64,000 nt of DNA, from assembly GCF_900188185.1 (NCBI RefSeq), contig NZ_FZPA01000013.1:47316-111315 (forward strand). The letters run 5' to 3'. The notes below the pieces were generated by a model. It ran no database searches. It saw nothing but the letters and a program-made list of their open reading frames with translations, and was not told where the DNA came from. The translations under genes were made by a program, and so were the position numbers. Below, in pieces: positions 1-9,267 of the stretch; position 1 is the stretch's first letter; the number at the start of each line of letters is the position of its first letter. The stretch is from Sphingopyxis indica. Lineage in GTDB: Bacteria; Pseudomonadota; Alphaproteobacteria; Sphingomonadales; Sphingomonadaceae.

Positions 1-688
1 CTTCGACCGCGGACAGCGCGGCCTCTGCGCGAACGACGTCAAAGTGCGCGCCCGCGCCAGCGCGTTCCAGCTTGCGCGTGATGTCGAGCGAACGCCGCTG
101 GGTTTCGATCTGGCGGTGCGCGATCGCAAACGCGGCCTCGCTTCCGCGCAGTTCGAAATAGTGGCTGGCGACATCGGCGGTGACCGCGGCGCGAACCGAG
201 CGCAGCGCCGCCTCGGCGCCGCCGACCTCGGCTTCGGCGGCCTCGACTCCGCGGCGGACGCGGCCGAACAGGTCGATTTCCCACGACGCTTCCGCGCCGG
301 CGCGCAGGGCATCGCCCTCGCGCGGCTGACCGCCCGCACGCTCGACGTCGGCTTCCCGGCGGCGCTGATAGCCGGCAGCGACCCCGCCGCCGGGAAGCCG
401 TGCCGCGCGCGACACGCCGGCGAGCGCGCGTGCTTCGTCGAGCCGCGCGACAGCTAGCCGCGCGTCGAGATTGGCTGCAAGCGCCTCTGCGATCAGCGCG
501 TCCAGCGCCGGGTCACCGAACTGGCGCCACCACGCGGCCTCGGCGGATGCCCCGCCGATGCCCGCCGGCTGCGCGGCATAAGCGCCGGGCGCCTCGATCC
601 GCGGTGGAACATAGTCGGGACCGACAGCGGCGCACCCCGCGAGGCCCACGAGAAGGATGGCGGGTGAAAGCTTGGCGATCAATATCAT
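1..688 (-). CDS. RND efflux outer-membrane lipoprotein, NodT family (3' part cut by window edge)
   Basis: Third gene of the efflux operon, encoding the outer-membrane channel of a tripartite pump. The reading frame is open from ATG 688 to the window edge, so the C-terminal half is missing. The start shares a 4-base ATGA overlap with the stop of the inner-membrane pump gene. The N-terminus is a lipoprotein signal with lipobox LAGC, followed by GPDYVPP, which is typical of the NodT/OprM family. Later motifs WWRQFGDPALDALI and SWEIDLFGRVRRGVEAAEA also match that family. The protein should form a trimeric channel docking on the adaptor and pump encoded upstream. Family is certain; substrate is not shown by this gene. 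Confidence 0.93.
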   Translation of the reverse strand, partial: MILIAKLSPAILLVGLAGCAAVGPDYVPPRIEAPGAYAAQPAGIGGASAEAAWWRQFGDPALDALIAEALAANLDARLAVARLDEARALAGVSRAARLPGGGVAAGYQRRREADVERAGGQPREGDALRAGAEASWEIDLFGRVRRGVEAAEAEVGGAEAALRSVRAAVTADVASHYFELRGSEAAFAIAHRQIETQRRSLDITRKLERAGAGAHFDVVRAEAALSAVE

Positions 689-3600
689 TGGGTCAATTCC
701 TGCGGCTTGGGATCCGCGCCCGACGGGCGCCGCGCTTCGCGCCGCAAAACGGCGTTGCGGATCACGACGTAGAAGAGCGGGGTCAGAAAGAGGCCGAAAA
801 GCGTCACCCCGAGCATGCCGGCGAACACCGCGACACCCATCGCCTGCCGCATCTCGGCGCCCGCGCCCGCGGCGATCGTCAGCGGAACCGCTCCCGCGAT
901 GAACGCGATCGACGTCATCAATATGGGGCGCAATCTCAACCGGCACGCCTCGAGCGCGGCAGCGGGCGGATCGAGCCCTTCCTGTTCCCGCGCGCGGGCG
1001 AACTCGACGATCAGGATCGCATTTTTCGCGGCCAGCCCGACGAGCACCACAAAGGCGATCTGCGTGAAGATATTGATATCGCCGCCAGTCAGCCAGACCC
1101 CGACGAGCGCGCTCAAGAGACACATGGGCACGATGAGCAGGACCGAGAGCGGCAGCGTCCAGCTATTATATTGCGCTGCGAGGATCAGGAAGGCGAGAAG
1201 CACCGCGATCGGGAAGACGTAGAGTGCGGCGTTGCCCGCGGTCTTTTCCTGATAGGTCAGGTCGGTCCACTCGAAGGTCATGCCCTCGGGCAACTCGGCG
1301 CGCGCGATCCGTTCCATCGCCGCCACCGCCTGCCCCGAGCTGAAGCCCGGCGCGGGACCGCCGCTGATATCGGCCGACGGAAAGCCATTATAATGGATCA
1401 CACGGTCGAGACCGGCGCCGGGGGCGGTCGTGACCAGCGCGGCAAGCGGGACCATATTGCCTTGGGCATTGCGGACCTGAAGCCGCCCGACCGCATCGGG
1501 CTGCGCCCGCGCGTCGGCTTCGGCCTGGGCATAGACCTGATAGGTACGCCCGAACCGGTTGAAGTCGTTGACGTAGAGCGAACCGAGATAGACCTGCATC
1601 GTTTCGAACACATCGGTCATGGCGACCCCCTGGGCGGCCGCCTTGGTCCGGTCGACATCGACCGAAAGTTCGGGCGAGGCGACATTGTAGCTGGTCATCA
1701 GCCCGGCGAGCGCGGGTTCCTTGGCGGCCGCCGCCATCACCTTGGCGCTGGCCGCGGCGAGTGCCTCATAACCCGCGCCCGAGCGGTCCTCGATCTGCAT
1801 CTTGAACCCGCCGGTCGCACCGAGGCCCGGAACCGGCGGCGGCGGGAACACGCCGACGAAGCCGTCGGGGACCGCCGCATATTTGCCCTGCAGCCGCCCT
1901 GCGATCGCCCCCGCCGCCATGTCCGGCGACGTGCGCTCCGAAAAGGGGTCGAGCATCACGAACATGACAGCGGCGTTGGGCACGTTGACGAAGCCGTTGA
2001 TCGACAGGCCCGGAAAAGCGACGACGTTTTCTACCCCGGGCTCGGCCAGCGCGATCTTCGAGACCTGCTCGGCGACCGCCTGCGTGCGGTCGAGCGACGC
2101 CCCGTTGGGCAGCTGGACGATGCCGACGAGATAATATTTGTCCTGCGCGGGCACGAAGCCGGCGGGCAGCTTGTCAAAGGCGAACCAGGTCAGACCGAGC
2201 AACCCGGCATAGGTCAGCCCCGCCACTGCGCCGCGCCGGATGACCCGCTGGACGCCGCCGACATAGGCCAGCGAGCCGCGATCGAAGGCCCGATTGAAGG
2301 GCCCGAACAGCCAGCCGAAGCCCTTGTCGATGGCACGCTGGATGCGGTCGCGCGGCAGGTCGTGGCCCTTGAGCAGCACCGCGGCGAGCGCCGGCGACAA
2401 GGTCAGCGAATTGACCGCCGACAAGATGGTCGAGATCGCGACAGTGAGCGCGAACTGGCGATAAAATTCGCCCTGCAATCCGCCCAGAAAGGCAGTAGGA
2501 ATGAAGACGGCGGCGAGGACCGAGGTGATCGCGATGATCGGGCCGGTGACCTCCGCCATCGCCTTGCGCGCGGCCTCGCGCGGAACTTCTCCGAGACCGA
2601 TATGGCGTTCGACATTCTCGACGACGACGATCGCGTCATCGACGACGATACCGATCGAGAGCACCAGCCCGAACAGCGACAGGGTATTCAGCGAAAAACC
2701 GAACAAATGCATGACCGCCAACGTCCCGACCAGCGAAACGGGCACAGCGACGAGCGGGATGATCGACGCACGCCACGTCTGGAGAAAGAGGATCACGACG
2801 AGGACCACGAGCAGGGTCGCCTCGATCAGCGTGACGATCACGCTTTCGATCGACGCCTCGACAAAGATCGTCGGATCATAAGCGATGCGATGCACCAGCC
2901 CGTCAGGAAACTCGCCCGAGAGCCGCTTCATAGTCGCCCGGACCTCGGCCGCGGTATCGAGCGCGTTGGCACCCGGGCTTTGCAAGATCTGGAGCGCGAT
3001 CGCGGGCTCGCCGTCGAGCAGCGAACGCAGCGCATAATCATTAGCGCCCATTTCGATCCGGGCGACCTCACCGAGCCGGGTGAGCTGGCCGTCGGCACCG
3101 GTCTTGACGACAATCGCAGCAAATTCTTCCTCGGTCGCGAGGCGGCCCTTCACCTCGAGCGCGACCTGTTGCGCGGCGGCAGGGTTCGGCTGGCGCCCGA
3201 CGCTGCCCGCGGCGACTTCGACATTCTGCGCGCGGATCGCGGCGACGATATCGCTCGCGGTCAATCCGCGCGAAGCGATCCGCGCCGGGTCGAGCCAGAC
3301 GCGCATCGAATATTCACCGGCACCCCACACGACCACATCGGCGATGCCGGGGATGCGCGCGATTTCGTCGCGGACCTGAAGCAGCGCATAGTTGGAGATG
3401 AAGAGCGGGTCATAACGCTTCGATGGCGACAGAAGATGCACCACCATCAGCGCGTCAGGCGCAACCTTCTGTGTGGTGACGCCGAGCCGCTGCACCGTCT
3501 CGGGCAGTCGTGGCAGCGCGCGAGATACGCGGTTCTGGACCTGAACCTGCGCGATGTCGGGATCGGTCCCTTGCGCGAAGGTGACGGTGAGCGTCATCCG

Positions 3601-3864
3601 GCCGTCGGTGGCAGCCTGGCTCGACATATAGAGCATGCCCTCGACGCCGTTGACCGCCTGTTCGATCGGGCTGGCGACGGTTTCGGCGATAACCTCGGGC
3701 GAGGCGCCCGGATAGGCCGCGGCGACGGTCACCGTCGGCGGCGCGACCGCCGGATATTCGCTGAGCGGTAGCCGGAGCAGCGCGAGCAGCCCGGCAATCA
3801 GCAGGAGCACCGACAGCACGATCGCGAAGATCGGCCGGTCGATGAAGAAGCGGGGGAAGTTCAT
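685..3864 (-). CDS. RND multidrug-type efflux pump, inner-membrane transporter (HAE1 family)
   Basis: Proton-driven inner-membrane pump of 1059 residues, normal for the AcrB/MexB class. The N-terminus FFIDRPIFAIVLS is the usual first helix. The transmembrane-4 motif GIVVDDAIVVVEN carries the paired Asp of hydrophobe/amphiphile (HAE1) pumps rather than the single-Asp pattern of metal (HME/CusA) pumps. It overlaps the adaptor gene upstream and the outer-membrane gene downstream by 4 bases each, so the three are translationally coupled. A CueR-like promoter precedes the operon, suggesting induction by copper or another soft metal. By family the substrate would be an organic amphiphile; by regulation a metal or metal-linked toxicant. 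The sequence alone does not settle this. Confidence 0.95.
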   Translation of the reverse strand: MNFPRFFIDRPIFAIVLSVLLLIAGLLALLRLPLSEYPAVAPPTVTVAAAYPGASPEVIAETVASPIEQAVNGVEGMLYMSSQAATDGRMTLTVTFAQGTDPDIAQVQVQNRVSRALPRLPETVQRLGVTTQKVAPDALMVVHLLSPSKRYDPLFISNYALLQVRDEIARIPGIADVVVWGAGEYSMRVWLDPARIASRGLTASDIVAAIRAQNVEVAAGSVGRQPNPAAAQQVALEVKGRLATEEEFAAIVVKTGADGQLTRLGEVARIEMGANDYALRSLLDGEPAIALQILQSPGANALDTAAEVRATMKRLSGEFPDGLVHRIAYDPTIFVEASIESVIVTLIEATLLVVLVVILFLQTWRASIIPLVAVPVSLVGTLAVMHLFGFSLNTLSLFGLVLSIGIVVDDAIVVVENVERHIGLGEVPREAARKAMAEVTGPIIAITSVLAAVFIPTAFLGGLQGEFYRQFALTVAISTILSAVNSLTLSPALAAVLLKGHDLPRDRIQRAIDKGFGWLFGPFNRAFDRGSLAYVGGVQRVIRRGAVAGLTYAGLLGLTWFAFDKLPAGFVPAQDKYYLVGIVQLPNGASLDRTQAVAEQVSKIALAEPGVENVVAFPGLSINGFVNVPNAAVMFVMLDPFSERTSPDMAAGAIAGRLQGKYAAVPDGFVGVFPPPPVPGLGATGGFKMQIEDRSGAGYEALAAASAKVMAAAAKEPALAGLMTSYNVASPELSVDVDRTKAAAQGVAMTDVFETMQVYLGSLYVNDFNRFGRTYQVYAQAEADARAQPDAVGRLQVRNAQGNMVPLAALVTTAPGAGLDRVIHYNGFPSADISGGPAPGFSSGQAVAAMERIARAELPEGMTFEWTDLTYQEKTAGNAALYVFPIAVLLAFLILAAQYNSWTLPLSVLLIVPMCLLSALVGVWLTGGDINIFTQIAFVVLVGLAAKNAILIVEFARAREQEGLDPPAAALEACRLRLRPILMTSIAFIAGAVPLTIAAGAGAEMRQAMGVAVFAGMLGVTLFGLFLTPLFYVVIRNAVLRREARRPSGADPKPQELTQ

Positions 3865-5027
3865 CGTGCCGGCTCCCGCTGGACGCTGGTTTTCTGCACG
3901 CCGTTGCCGCGCGGCATCGAGACGATCCTGGGTTTGACCGCCATGCCGGGGCCAGCCAGCCCCTTGACGACGACGCGGTCGCCGGGCCGCAAGCCCGTCT
4001 CGACGACGCGCAGGCCATCGACGATTGGACCGAGCGTCACCGGCCGATATTCGGTCATATTCTTTGCGCCCAGCACGAGGACGAAGCGCCGCCCCTGTTC
4101 GACACCGATCGCGAGGTCGCTGACGAGGATCGCGGACCGGGCCTTGTCGGTCGCGACATCGACTTCGGCGAACAGGCCCGGCGCCAGACGACCACCCGGA
4201 TTGGGCAGGATCGCGCGCGCGCGGATCGTCCCCGTCGCGCGGTCGAGGCGGTTGCCGATGAAGTCCAGCCGCGCCGTTCGGGTGCTTCCATCTTCGAGGC
4301 GAACGCCGACCTTGGCCTCGGCACCGTGGCCGCGACGATCAGCGAGCGAGCGAAGGTAGGTCGCCTCGTCGACATCGAATTCGACATGGAGCGGATCGAC
4401 CGAGACGATGGTGGTGAGCGGCGTCGCCGCCTCGACGCCGGCAACCAGATTGCCGCGGGTGACGAGAATCTGGCCGACCCGGCCGGCGATAGGCGCCTCG
4501 ACGCCGGCATAGCGAAGGTCGAGCGCGGCCAGCCGTTCGGCGGCGCGCGCCGACGCGACCTGCGCTTCGCGTTCGTGCAAGGTCGCGGTGGTCACGTCCG
4601 AGCGTTCGCGCGCGGCGACCCCCTCGGCGACCAACTTGCGCGCGCGCGCATCCTCGGCCTGCGCGAGGCCCAGCCGCGCTTCGGCTTCGCGCGTCGCCGC
4701 GCGTGCCGCGGCGTGCCGCGCCGCGAAGGGCGCGTTATCGAGGCGAAAAAGGATCTGCCCGCGCCGGACGATCTGCCCCTCGGGAACGCTGACGTCGGCA
4801 ATATAGCCCGAGACGCGCGGCTTGAGCTCGACCGTCTCCACCGCGGTCAAGCGGCCGGTATAGGTCGAACGTGGTATATGGTCCTGCACCACGACCGATG
4901 CGGCAAGCACCATCGGCGGGGCTGGGGCAGCGGCCTGTTCGCCGCCTTCCGGCCCGCGCGCCCAAAGCACCACGAGCCCCGTCGCCAATATCGCGCCCAG
5001 CGCCGCGGCGACCCTCGATTTTCGCAT
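3861..5027 (-). CDS. RND efflux periplasmic adaptor (membrane fusion protein)
   Basis: Periplasmic adaptor of 388 residues linking the RND pump to its outer-membrane channel. It has an N-terminal membrane anchor or signal (residues 1-25), then TYTGRLTAVETVELKPRVSGYI, the first half of the lipoyl (barrel-sandwich) domain. An Ala/Arg/Glu-rich helical hairpin and the second lipoyl half (YAGVEAPIAGRVGQILVTRGNLV) follow. The start is supported by a GGAGG ribosome binding site 5 bases upstream. It is the first gene of the three-gene efflux operon, and its stop overlaps the pump start by 4 bases. Length and domain order are ordinary for the MexA/AcrA class. Confidence 0.94.
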   Translation of the reverse strand: MRKSRVAAALGAILATGLVVLWARGPEGGEQAAAPAPPMVLAASVVVQDHIPRSTYTGRLTAVETVELKPRVSGYIADVSVPEGQIVRRGQILFRLDNAPFAARHAAARAATREAEARLGLAQAEDARARKLVAEGVAARERSDVTTATLHEREAQVASARAAERLAALDLRYAGVEAPIAGRVGQILVTRGNLVAGVEAATPLTTIVSVDPLHVEFDVDEATYLRSLADRRGHGAEAKVGVRLEDGSTRTARLDFIGNRLDRATGTIRARAILPNPGGRLAPGLFAEVDVATDKARSAILVSDLAIGVEQGRRFVLVLGAKNMTEYRPVTLGPIVDGLRVVETGLRPGDRVVVKGLAGPGMAVKPRIVSMPRGNGVQKTSVQREPAR

Positions 5028-5082
5028 CTCAACCTCCGAATCCGTGCTCGCCGATCCGGATGGATGGCGAGCTCATATTTCG

Positions 5083-5113
5083 GGGGTGCGGTTTTCCATC
5101 GTTGGAGGGTCAA
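5083..5113 (-). promoter_or_regulatory. CueR-type promoter of the RND efflux operon
   Basis: On the minus strand a -35 element TTGACC (5113-5108) is followed by a MerR-family dyad, TCCA-ACGA-TGGA, inside what would be a 19-bp spacer. The -10 at the expected place (5088-5083, CACCCC) is poor. The block TTGACC...CGATGG closely matches the copA and copZ promoters in this window. The operator is well supported by that similarity; the exact -10 is not. Confidence 0.65.
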
Positions 5114-5296
5114 GAGGTTTTCTTCGTCGGCGTCGAATGTGCATGAATCCGTAGAAGACACCGCGCCTATCGGTAGGCGGAGCTCTGCGGCAATAGTAAT
5201 CCGGCGTGCGGCGACCGCGTTGGTCAGGGCTATGTCCCGCGAAGGTCGGGAAAAGCCCCTCCGCACGCGGAAAGGCCAAATGATCCCGAGGCCAAG

Positions 5297-5791
5297 CTAG
5301 TGCGTGCGGTTCGATGAACCCGCAGCATGGCGCCGGGCGGATTGTCCGCCGGACCTACCGAAACGCCGGGGTTCGCGCGGTTGGAGGCGCGGCGTCGCGC
5401 CCCCCTCTTCCGCCAGCCCCTCAATGATCGGACAATCGGGCCTGTCGTCACCGTGGCAATGATTGGCCAGTGTCTCGAGCGTCCGCACCATGGCTTCGAT
5501 CTCGGCCATTTTTTCCTTGAGGCGCGCGATATGTTCGAGCGCGAAAGCCTTGACGTCGGCGCTGGCGCGGCTTCGGTCGGACCAGAGGCCCAGCAGCTCG
5601 CCGATCTGCTCCACGGTGAAGCCGAGATCGCGTGCGCGCCGGATGAAGCGCAGGCGGTGCACGTCGGCGTCGTCATAGTCGCGGTAACCTGAGTCCTGAC
5701 GCGCAGCCTTGGGGATGAGACCCGTCTGTTCGTAATAGCGGATCATCTTTGGAGAGACGCCCGATATTTTCGCGGCGCGGCCGATGTTCAT
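5297..5791 (-). CDS. cueR: Cu(I)-responsive MerR-family regulator CueR
   Basis: Copper-sensing activator of 164 residues that untwists promoters with overlong spacers. The N-terminal winged-helix motif ([20 protein letters not shown], residues 1-20) is followed by the dimerisation helix and a metal loop with C-H-G-D-D-R-P-D-C. The two cysteines spaced as in CueR/HmrR indicate a +1 metal ion. The C-terminal tail of about 35 residues is longer than usual and Arg/Gly-rich. Its start overlaps the copA stop by 4 bases (ATGA), so it is co-transcribed downstream of copA. It would act on the three similar promoters at 5.1 and 8.4 kb. Confidence 0.92.
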   Translation of the reverse strand: MNIGRAAKISGVSPKMIRYYEQTGLIPKAARQDSGYRDYDDADVHRLRFIRRARDLGFTVEQIGELLGLWSDRSRASADVKAFALEHIARLKEKMAEIEAMVRTLETLANHCHGDDRPDCPIIEGLAEEGGATPRLQPREPRRFGRSGGQSARRHAAGSSNRTH

Positions 5792-8322
5792 GCCGCCTCT
5801 CCTTCTTTTCCCTTGTCGGCGGCGATCACCGGCCGGAAGGCCTTCAGCCTGAGTGCATTGCTTAGCACGAAGACACTCGACAGCGCCATCGCACCGGCGG
5901 CGAACACGGGCGACAACAAAGTCCCGTTCAGCGGGTAGAGCACCCCCGCTGCAACGGGGATCAGCGCCGCATTATAGCCGAACGCCCAGAACAGATTCTG
6001 CTGGATATTCCGGATCGTCGCCTTCGACAGCGCGATCGCGTTGACCACGCCGCGCAGGTCGCCCGACATCAGCACGACATCGGCGGACTCGATCGCAACG
6101 TCGGTGCCGGTGCCAATCGCCAGACCGACGTCGGCCTCGGCGAGCGCGGGTGCGTCGTTGATGCCGTCGCCGACGAAGGCGACCTTGCGGCCACCCGCGC
6201 GAAGCCGGTGTATGGCATCGACCTTTCCGTCGGGAAGCACTTCGCCGACGACCTCGTCGATCCCCAGCGTACGCGCGACGGCATCGGCGGTCGCCTGATT
6301 ATCGCCGGTGATCATCGCGACCTTGAGCCCGAGGGCGTGGAGCGCCCGGATCGCCTCGGGCGTCGTGTCCTTGACCGGATCGGCGACCGCAATCACCGCC
6401 GCGAGTTTGCCGTCGATCGCAGCATAGAGCGGCGACTTGCCTGCCGTGCCAAGTTCGCGCGCCTTGGCGGCAAAGGCCGACACATTATGGCCCAGCCTGG
6501 TCATGAACCGATCGGCGCCGACCTGAACCTCGCGGCCACCGACCTTTGCTGATACGCCATAACCGGGAATGGCTTCGAACGCCGCGGGCGATGGAGCGTC
6601 CAAACCGCGCGCATTCGCGGCCGCCACGATGGCTTCGGCGATCGGATGCTCGGACTGGCTTTCGACGCTGGCGACCAGCGCCAGCACTTCGACGCGCCCG
6701 AAGCCTGCGGCCGGCTCAAGGTCGGTCAGTTCGGGGCGCCCCTTGGTCAGTGTGCCGGTCTTGTCGAGCGCGATGACGGTCACGTCGCGCAGCGTCTGAA
6801 GCGCCTCGCCCTTGCGGAACAGCACGCCCAGTTCGGCGGCGCGTCCGGTGCCGACCATGATCGAGGTTGGCGTCGCGAGTCCCATCGCGCATGGGCAGGC
6901 GATAATCAGCACGGCCACCGCATTCACCAACGCAAAGGTCAGCGCCGGATCGGGGCCGACGATCAGCCATATCAGGAAAGTCAGCCCCGCAATTCCCATC
7001 ACCGCAGGCACGAACCAAGCGGTGACCTTGTCGACCATCGCCTGGATCGGCAACTTCGATCCCTGCGCCTGCTCGACCATGCGGATAATCTGAGCCAGCA
7101 CCGTATCCCCGCCGACTTTGGTCGCGCGGAAGGTGAAGGCGCCGGCCTTGTTGATCGTGCCGCCGACGACGGCCGCGCCGGCAGCCTTGGCGACCGGAGC
7201 CGGCTCGCCGGTGATCATCGACTCATCGACCCAGGAGCTCCCGTCGACAACCTCGCCATCGACCGGCACGCGTTCGCCCGGGCGCACCTGAACGATATCA
7301 CCGGCGCGAACATCGGCGAGCGCAACTTCCAGCGCCGCACCATCGCGCACGACGCGCGCGGTTTTCGCCTGCAGCCCGACGAGCCGCTTGATCGCCTCCG
7401 ATGTTCGCCCCTTCGCCTTGGCCTCGAGATAGCGACCGAGCAGGATCAGCGCGACGATCACCGCCGCGGCTTCATAATAGACGTTTGCGGTGCCGGACGG
7501 CAGGACGTGGGGGGCGAAGGTTGCGACCAGCGAATAGCCCCATGCGGCGCTCGTCCCCAGCGTGACGAGCGAGTTCATGTCGGGGGTGCCGCGCAGGATC
7601 GCGGGAATGCCCTTCTGGAAAAAGCGCAGCCCGGGGCCGAAAAGAATGAGGGTGGTCAGTGCAAACTGAATGAGCCAGCTCGTCTGCATCCCGATGCGGG
7701 TCATGACGAAATCATGGACGGCGGGGACGAGGTGCGAGCCCATCTCGAGGATGAACACCGGCAGCGCCAGCACCGCCGCGAGAAGCAGCGAGCGGCGTAG
7801 ACTGTCCAGTTCCTGCTCGCGCACCAGGGCTTCCCGGTCGATGGAGCTGCCTTCGTCTACGACCCGGCGCAGTTCATAGCCGGCACCGCGGATCGCGCTT
7901 TCCAGATCCTCGAGCGTGACAGCGCCGCTGCGGTAGCGGATGCTGGCCCTCTCGGTCGCGAGATTGACGGTCGCGGCGGTGACTCCCGCCACCTTCGAAA
8001 GGGCCTTCTCGACATGCCCGACGCACGACGCGCAGGTCATGCCCGCAACGCCGATTTCGGCTTCGGTTTCGGGCACCTCGTAGCCGGCGCTCTCGACCGC
8101 TTGCACGACGGCGCCGGGATCGGACACTCCAGCGAATGTCACGTCGGCGCGGTTGGTCGCCAGATTGACGGCGACCCCGGTTACGCCCGGCAGCTTGCCG
8201 ATCGCCTTTTCGACATGGCCGACGCAGGACGCGCAGGTCATGCCGGCGACGGCGACGCTCAGACGCTCCGGCCCGGTGGTCGGAGCATCACTTTTCCGCC
8301 TCAACTCGATAACATCGGACAT
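5788..8322 (-). CDS. copA: Copper-exporting P1B-type ATPase CopA
   Basis: Inner-membrane ATPase of about 844 residues exporting Cu(I) from the cytosol. Two N-terminal heavy-metal-associated domains each carry GMTCASC (first pair near residues 30-33). The membrane CPC motif ([12 protein letters not shown]), phosphorylation motif DKTGTLT, ATP-binding site [10 protein letters not shown] and TGE-type actuator motif (ITGEPAP) are all present. ATG 8322 is preceded by an in-frame GTG at 8325; both lie within reach of the GGAG site. It is transcribed from a CueR-type promoter together with cueR. Length is normal for a two-domain CopA. Confidence 0.96.
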   Translation of the reverse strand: MSDVIELRRKSDAPTTGPERLSVAVAGMTCASCVGHVEKAIGKLPGVTGVAVNLATNRADVTFAGVSDPGAVVQAVESAGYEVPETEAEIGVAGMTCASCVGHVEKALSKVAGVTAATVNLATERASIRYRSGAVTLEDLESAIRGAGYELRRVVDEGSSIDREALVREQELDSLRRSLLLAAVLALPVFILEMGSHLVPAVHDFVMTRIGMQTSWLIQFALTTLILFGPGLRFFQKGIPAILRGTPDMNSLVTLGTSAAWGYSLVATFAPHVLPSGTANVYYEAAAVIVALILLGRYLEAKAKGRTSEAIKRLVGLQAKTARVVRDGAALEVALADVRAGDIVQVRPGERVPVDGEVVDGSSWVDESMITGEPAPVAKAAGAAVVGGTINKAGAFTFRATKVGGDTVLAQIIRMVEQAQGSKLPIQAMVDKVTAWFVPAVMGIAGLTFLIWLIVGPDPALTFALVNAVAVLIIACPCAMGLATPTSIMVGTGRAAELGVLFRKGEALQTLRDVTVIALDKTGTLTKGRPELTDLEPAAGFGRVEVLALVASVESQSEHPIAEAIVAAANARGLDAPSPAAFEAIPGYGVSAKVGGREVQVGADRFMTRLGHNVSAFAAKARELGTAGKSPLYAAIDGKLAAVIAVADPVKDTTPEAIRALHALGLKVAMITGDNQATADAVARTLGIDEVVGEVLPDGKVDAIHRLRAGGRKVAFVGDGINDAPALAEADVGLAIGTGTDVAIESADVVLMSGDLRGVVNAIALSKATIRNIQQNLFWAFGYNAALIPVAAGVLYPLNGTLLSPVFAAGAMALSSVFVLSNALRLKAFRPVIAADKGKEGEAA

Positions 8323-8355
8323 CACATATTTCTCCGGATCTGCTCGTTCGACCGG

Positions 8356-8386
8356 AATCTGGGGCTTCCAACGATGGGAAGGTCAA
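8356..8386 (-). promoter_or_regulatory. CueR-type promoter of copA-cueR
   Basis: Minus strand: -35 TTGACC (8386-8381), a 19-bp spacer and -10 CAGATT (8361-8356). The spacer contains the inverted repeat CTTCC-N7-GGAAG (8365-8381), the classic CueR/HmrR operator. A 19-bp spacer is diagnostic of promoters activated by DNA distortion by MerR-family proteins. Confidence 0.85.
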
Positions 8387-8413
8387 GGGGGGAGAAAAAT
8401 GTCTGTGGAGGCA

Positions 8414-8444
8414 TTGACCTTGCCACGATGGCAAACCCCATCTT
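8414..8444 (+). promoter_or_regulatory. CueR-type promoter of copZ
   Basis: Plus strand: -35 TTGACC (8414-8419), 19-bp spacer, -10 CATCTT (8439-8444). The spacer holds the dyad TTGCC-ACGAT-GGCAA (8420-8434). It lies back to back with the copA promoter, so one regulator would switch on both directions. Confidence 0.8.
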
Positions 8445-8472
8445 CGGACATCAAGCAAAGTTTGGAGGCAAT

Positions 8473-8673
8473 ATGACGATCCGTTTCAATATTCCCGGGA
8501 TGACCTGCGGCGGTTGCGCGCGCTCGATCACCAAGGCGATTCAGGGCATCGATACGCAGGCCAAGGTCGAAACCGACATTCCCGAAAGGCTGGTCAGCGT
8601 CGAGACCAGCGCAGACATCGCGTCGCTCAGCGCGGCGCTCCGCGAAGCCGGCTATGAGGCGCAGGCGGCATAG
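8473..8673 (+). CDS. copZ: CopZ-like copper chaperone (heavy-metal-associated domain)
   Basis: A 66-residue single-domain protein with the metal motif GMTCGGC near residues 9-15 and the usual beta-alpha-beta-beta-alpha-beta composition. It would bind Cu(I) in the cytosol and hand it to CopA or CueR. ATG 8473 follows a GGAGG site. An upstream extension of the open frame lies over the promoter and overlaps copA on the opposite strand, so it is not coding. The gene has its own CueR-type promoter divergent from copA. Confidence 0.92.
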   Translation: MTIRFNIPGMTCGGCARSITKAIQGIDTQAKVETDIPERLVSVETSADIASLSAALREAGYEAQAA

Positions 8674-8707
8674 GAAGGGGCGCCAAGAGCCTGATCAACC
8701 TGGGGAA

Positions 8708-8731
8708 ATAGATCCAGATCTGGTTCCAGTT
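8708..8731 (+). repeat. Dispersed 24-bp motif, copy 1
   Basis: The core ATAGATCCAGATCTGG plus flanking CCAGTT matches copy 2 (24951-24974) at 20 of 24 positions. It lies upstream of, and in the same orientation as, the eexN-like gene. A third copy lies upstream of the lasso precursor gene. Function is unknown. Confidence 0.5.
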
Positions 8732-8789
8732 CGTCTTTCGCCCAAGGTCTCGGCGGTTATATTCTCCTTTCCATTTCCTGGCGTGGAGA

Positions 8790-9020
8790 ATGAAATTGCG
8801 ACAATCCGCCATCCTGTTACTCGGGCTCAGCCTGTCCGCCTGCGGCCAAAGCGAGCCGCGCAGTACCCAGTATTTCGAGACGAATCTCGACGAGGCGCGA
8901 AAGGTCGTCGCTGGCTGCCGGGATGGCTCGATGCGCGGCGATGAATGTACGAACGCCGACGTCGCGGTGCAGACGGTCGAAGGCCGCGAGCGTTTCAAGC
9001 GGTTTCTGGGCAAGGATTAA
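8790..9020 (+). CDS. EexN-family small lipoprotein (entry-exclusion-like)
   Basis: A 76-residue lipoprotein with a signal ending in the lipobox LSAC (Cys at residue 18). The mature part has YFETNLDEARKVVAGCRDG followed by DECTNADVA, the Cys-x10-Cys pattern and acidic/Arg composition of the EexN family. EexN proteins are encoded near type IV secretion genes of conjugative elements, where entry exclusion blocks redundant mating. No conjugation genes are visible nearby, so this copy may be an orphan or the rest may lie outside the window. The assignment rests on pattern similarity only. Confidence 0.7.
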   Translation: MKLRQSAILLLGLSLSACGQSEPRSTQYFETNLDEARKVVAGCRDGSMRGDECTNADVAVQTVEGRERFKRFLGKD

Positions 9021-9089
9021 GCCAAGACACGATCACCGCACCTAACCTTTGGCGATTGCTAGTCCGACACGTTCCGATAAAGCGCCCGC

Positions 9090-9257
9090 ATGACCGACGA
9101 ACTGACGAGTATCGTCCTGCGCGCCGTCGAACGGGTTCCGCAATGGGTCCGCCGCGACCTGGAATCGAAAGATCCTGTCGGCCGCATCCAGGCCGAGGAA
9201 GCGCTCGCCGCAATGATCGCCGAAGTGCTGCGAAAAGCGGACAGCGCGGCGGACTAG
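9090..9257 (+). CDS. Small conserved sphingomonad protein (DUF6771-like)
   Basis: A 55-residue soluble protein starting MTDELTSIVLRAVERVPQWV and continuing with RRDLESKDPVGRIQAEE. The mainly helical Leu/Ala/Glu composition and the 'ERxPxWxRxDL' pattern resemble DUF6771 proteins of sphingomonads. No catalytic residue stands out. It ends 10 bases before the convergent nucleotidyltransferase-HEPN gene. No function can be assigned. The frame is supported by its composition and by family resemblance recalled rather than searched. Confidence 0.6.
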   Translation: MTDELTSIVLRAVERVPQWVRRDLESKDPVGRIQAEEALAAMIAEVLRKADSAAD

Positions 9258-9267
9258 CTCGCAGCTA

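Noticed and set aside
28..457. Open frames at the left edge on the plus strand
   Set aside because: The minus strand reads an unbroken NodT-family outer-membrane lipoprotein through this region.
400..3771. Very long open frame on the plus strand opposite the RND pump gene
   Set aside because: It is the antisense shadow of a high-GC gene: rich in Arg, Asp and Gly, no family motif, while the minus strand has complete RND motifs.
4847..5279. Overlapping minus-strand frames upstream of the adaptor gene
   Set aside because: They cover the CueR-type promoter, lack ribosome sites and show no protein features.
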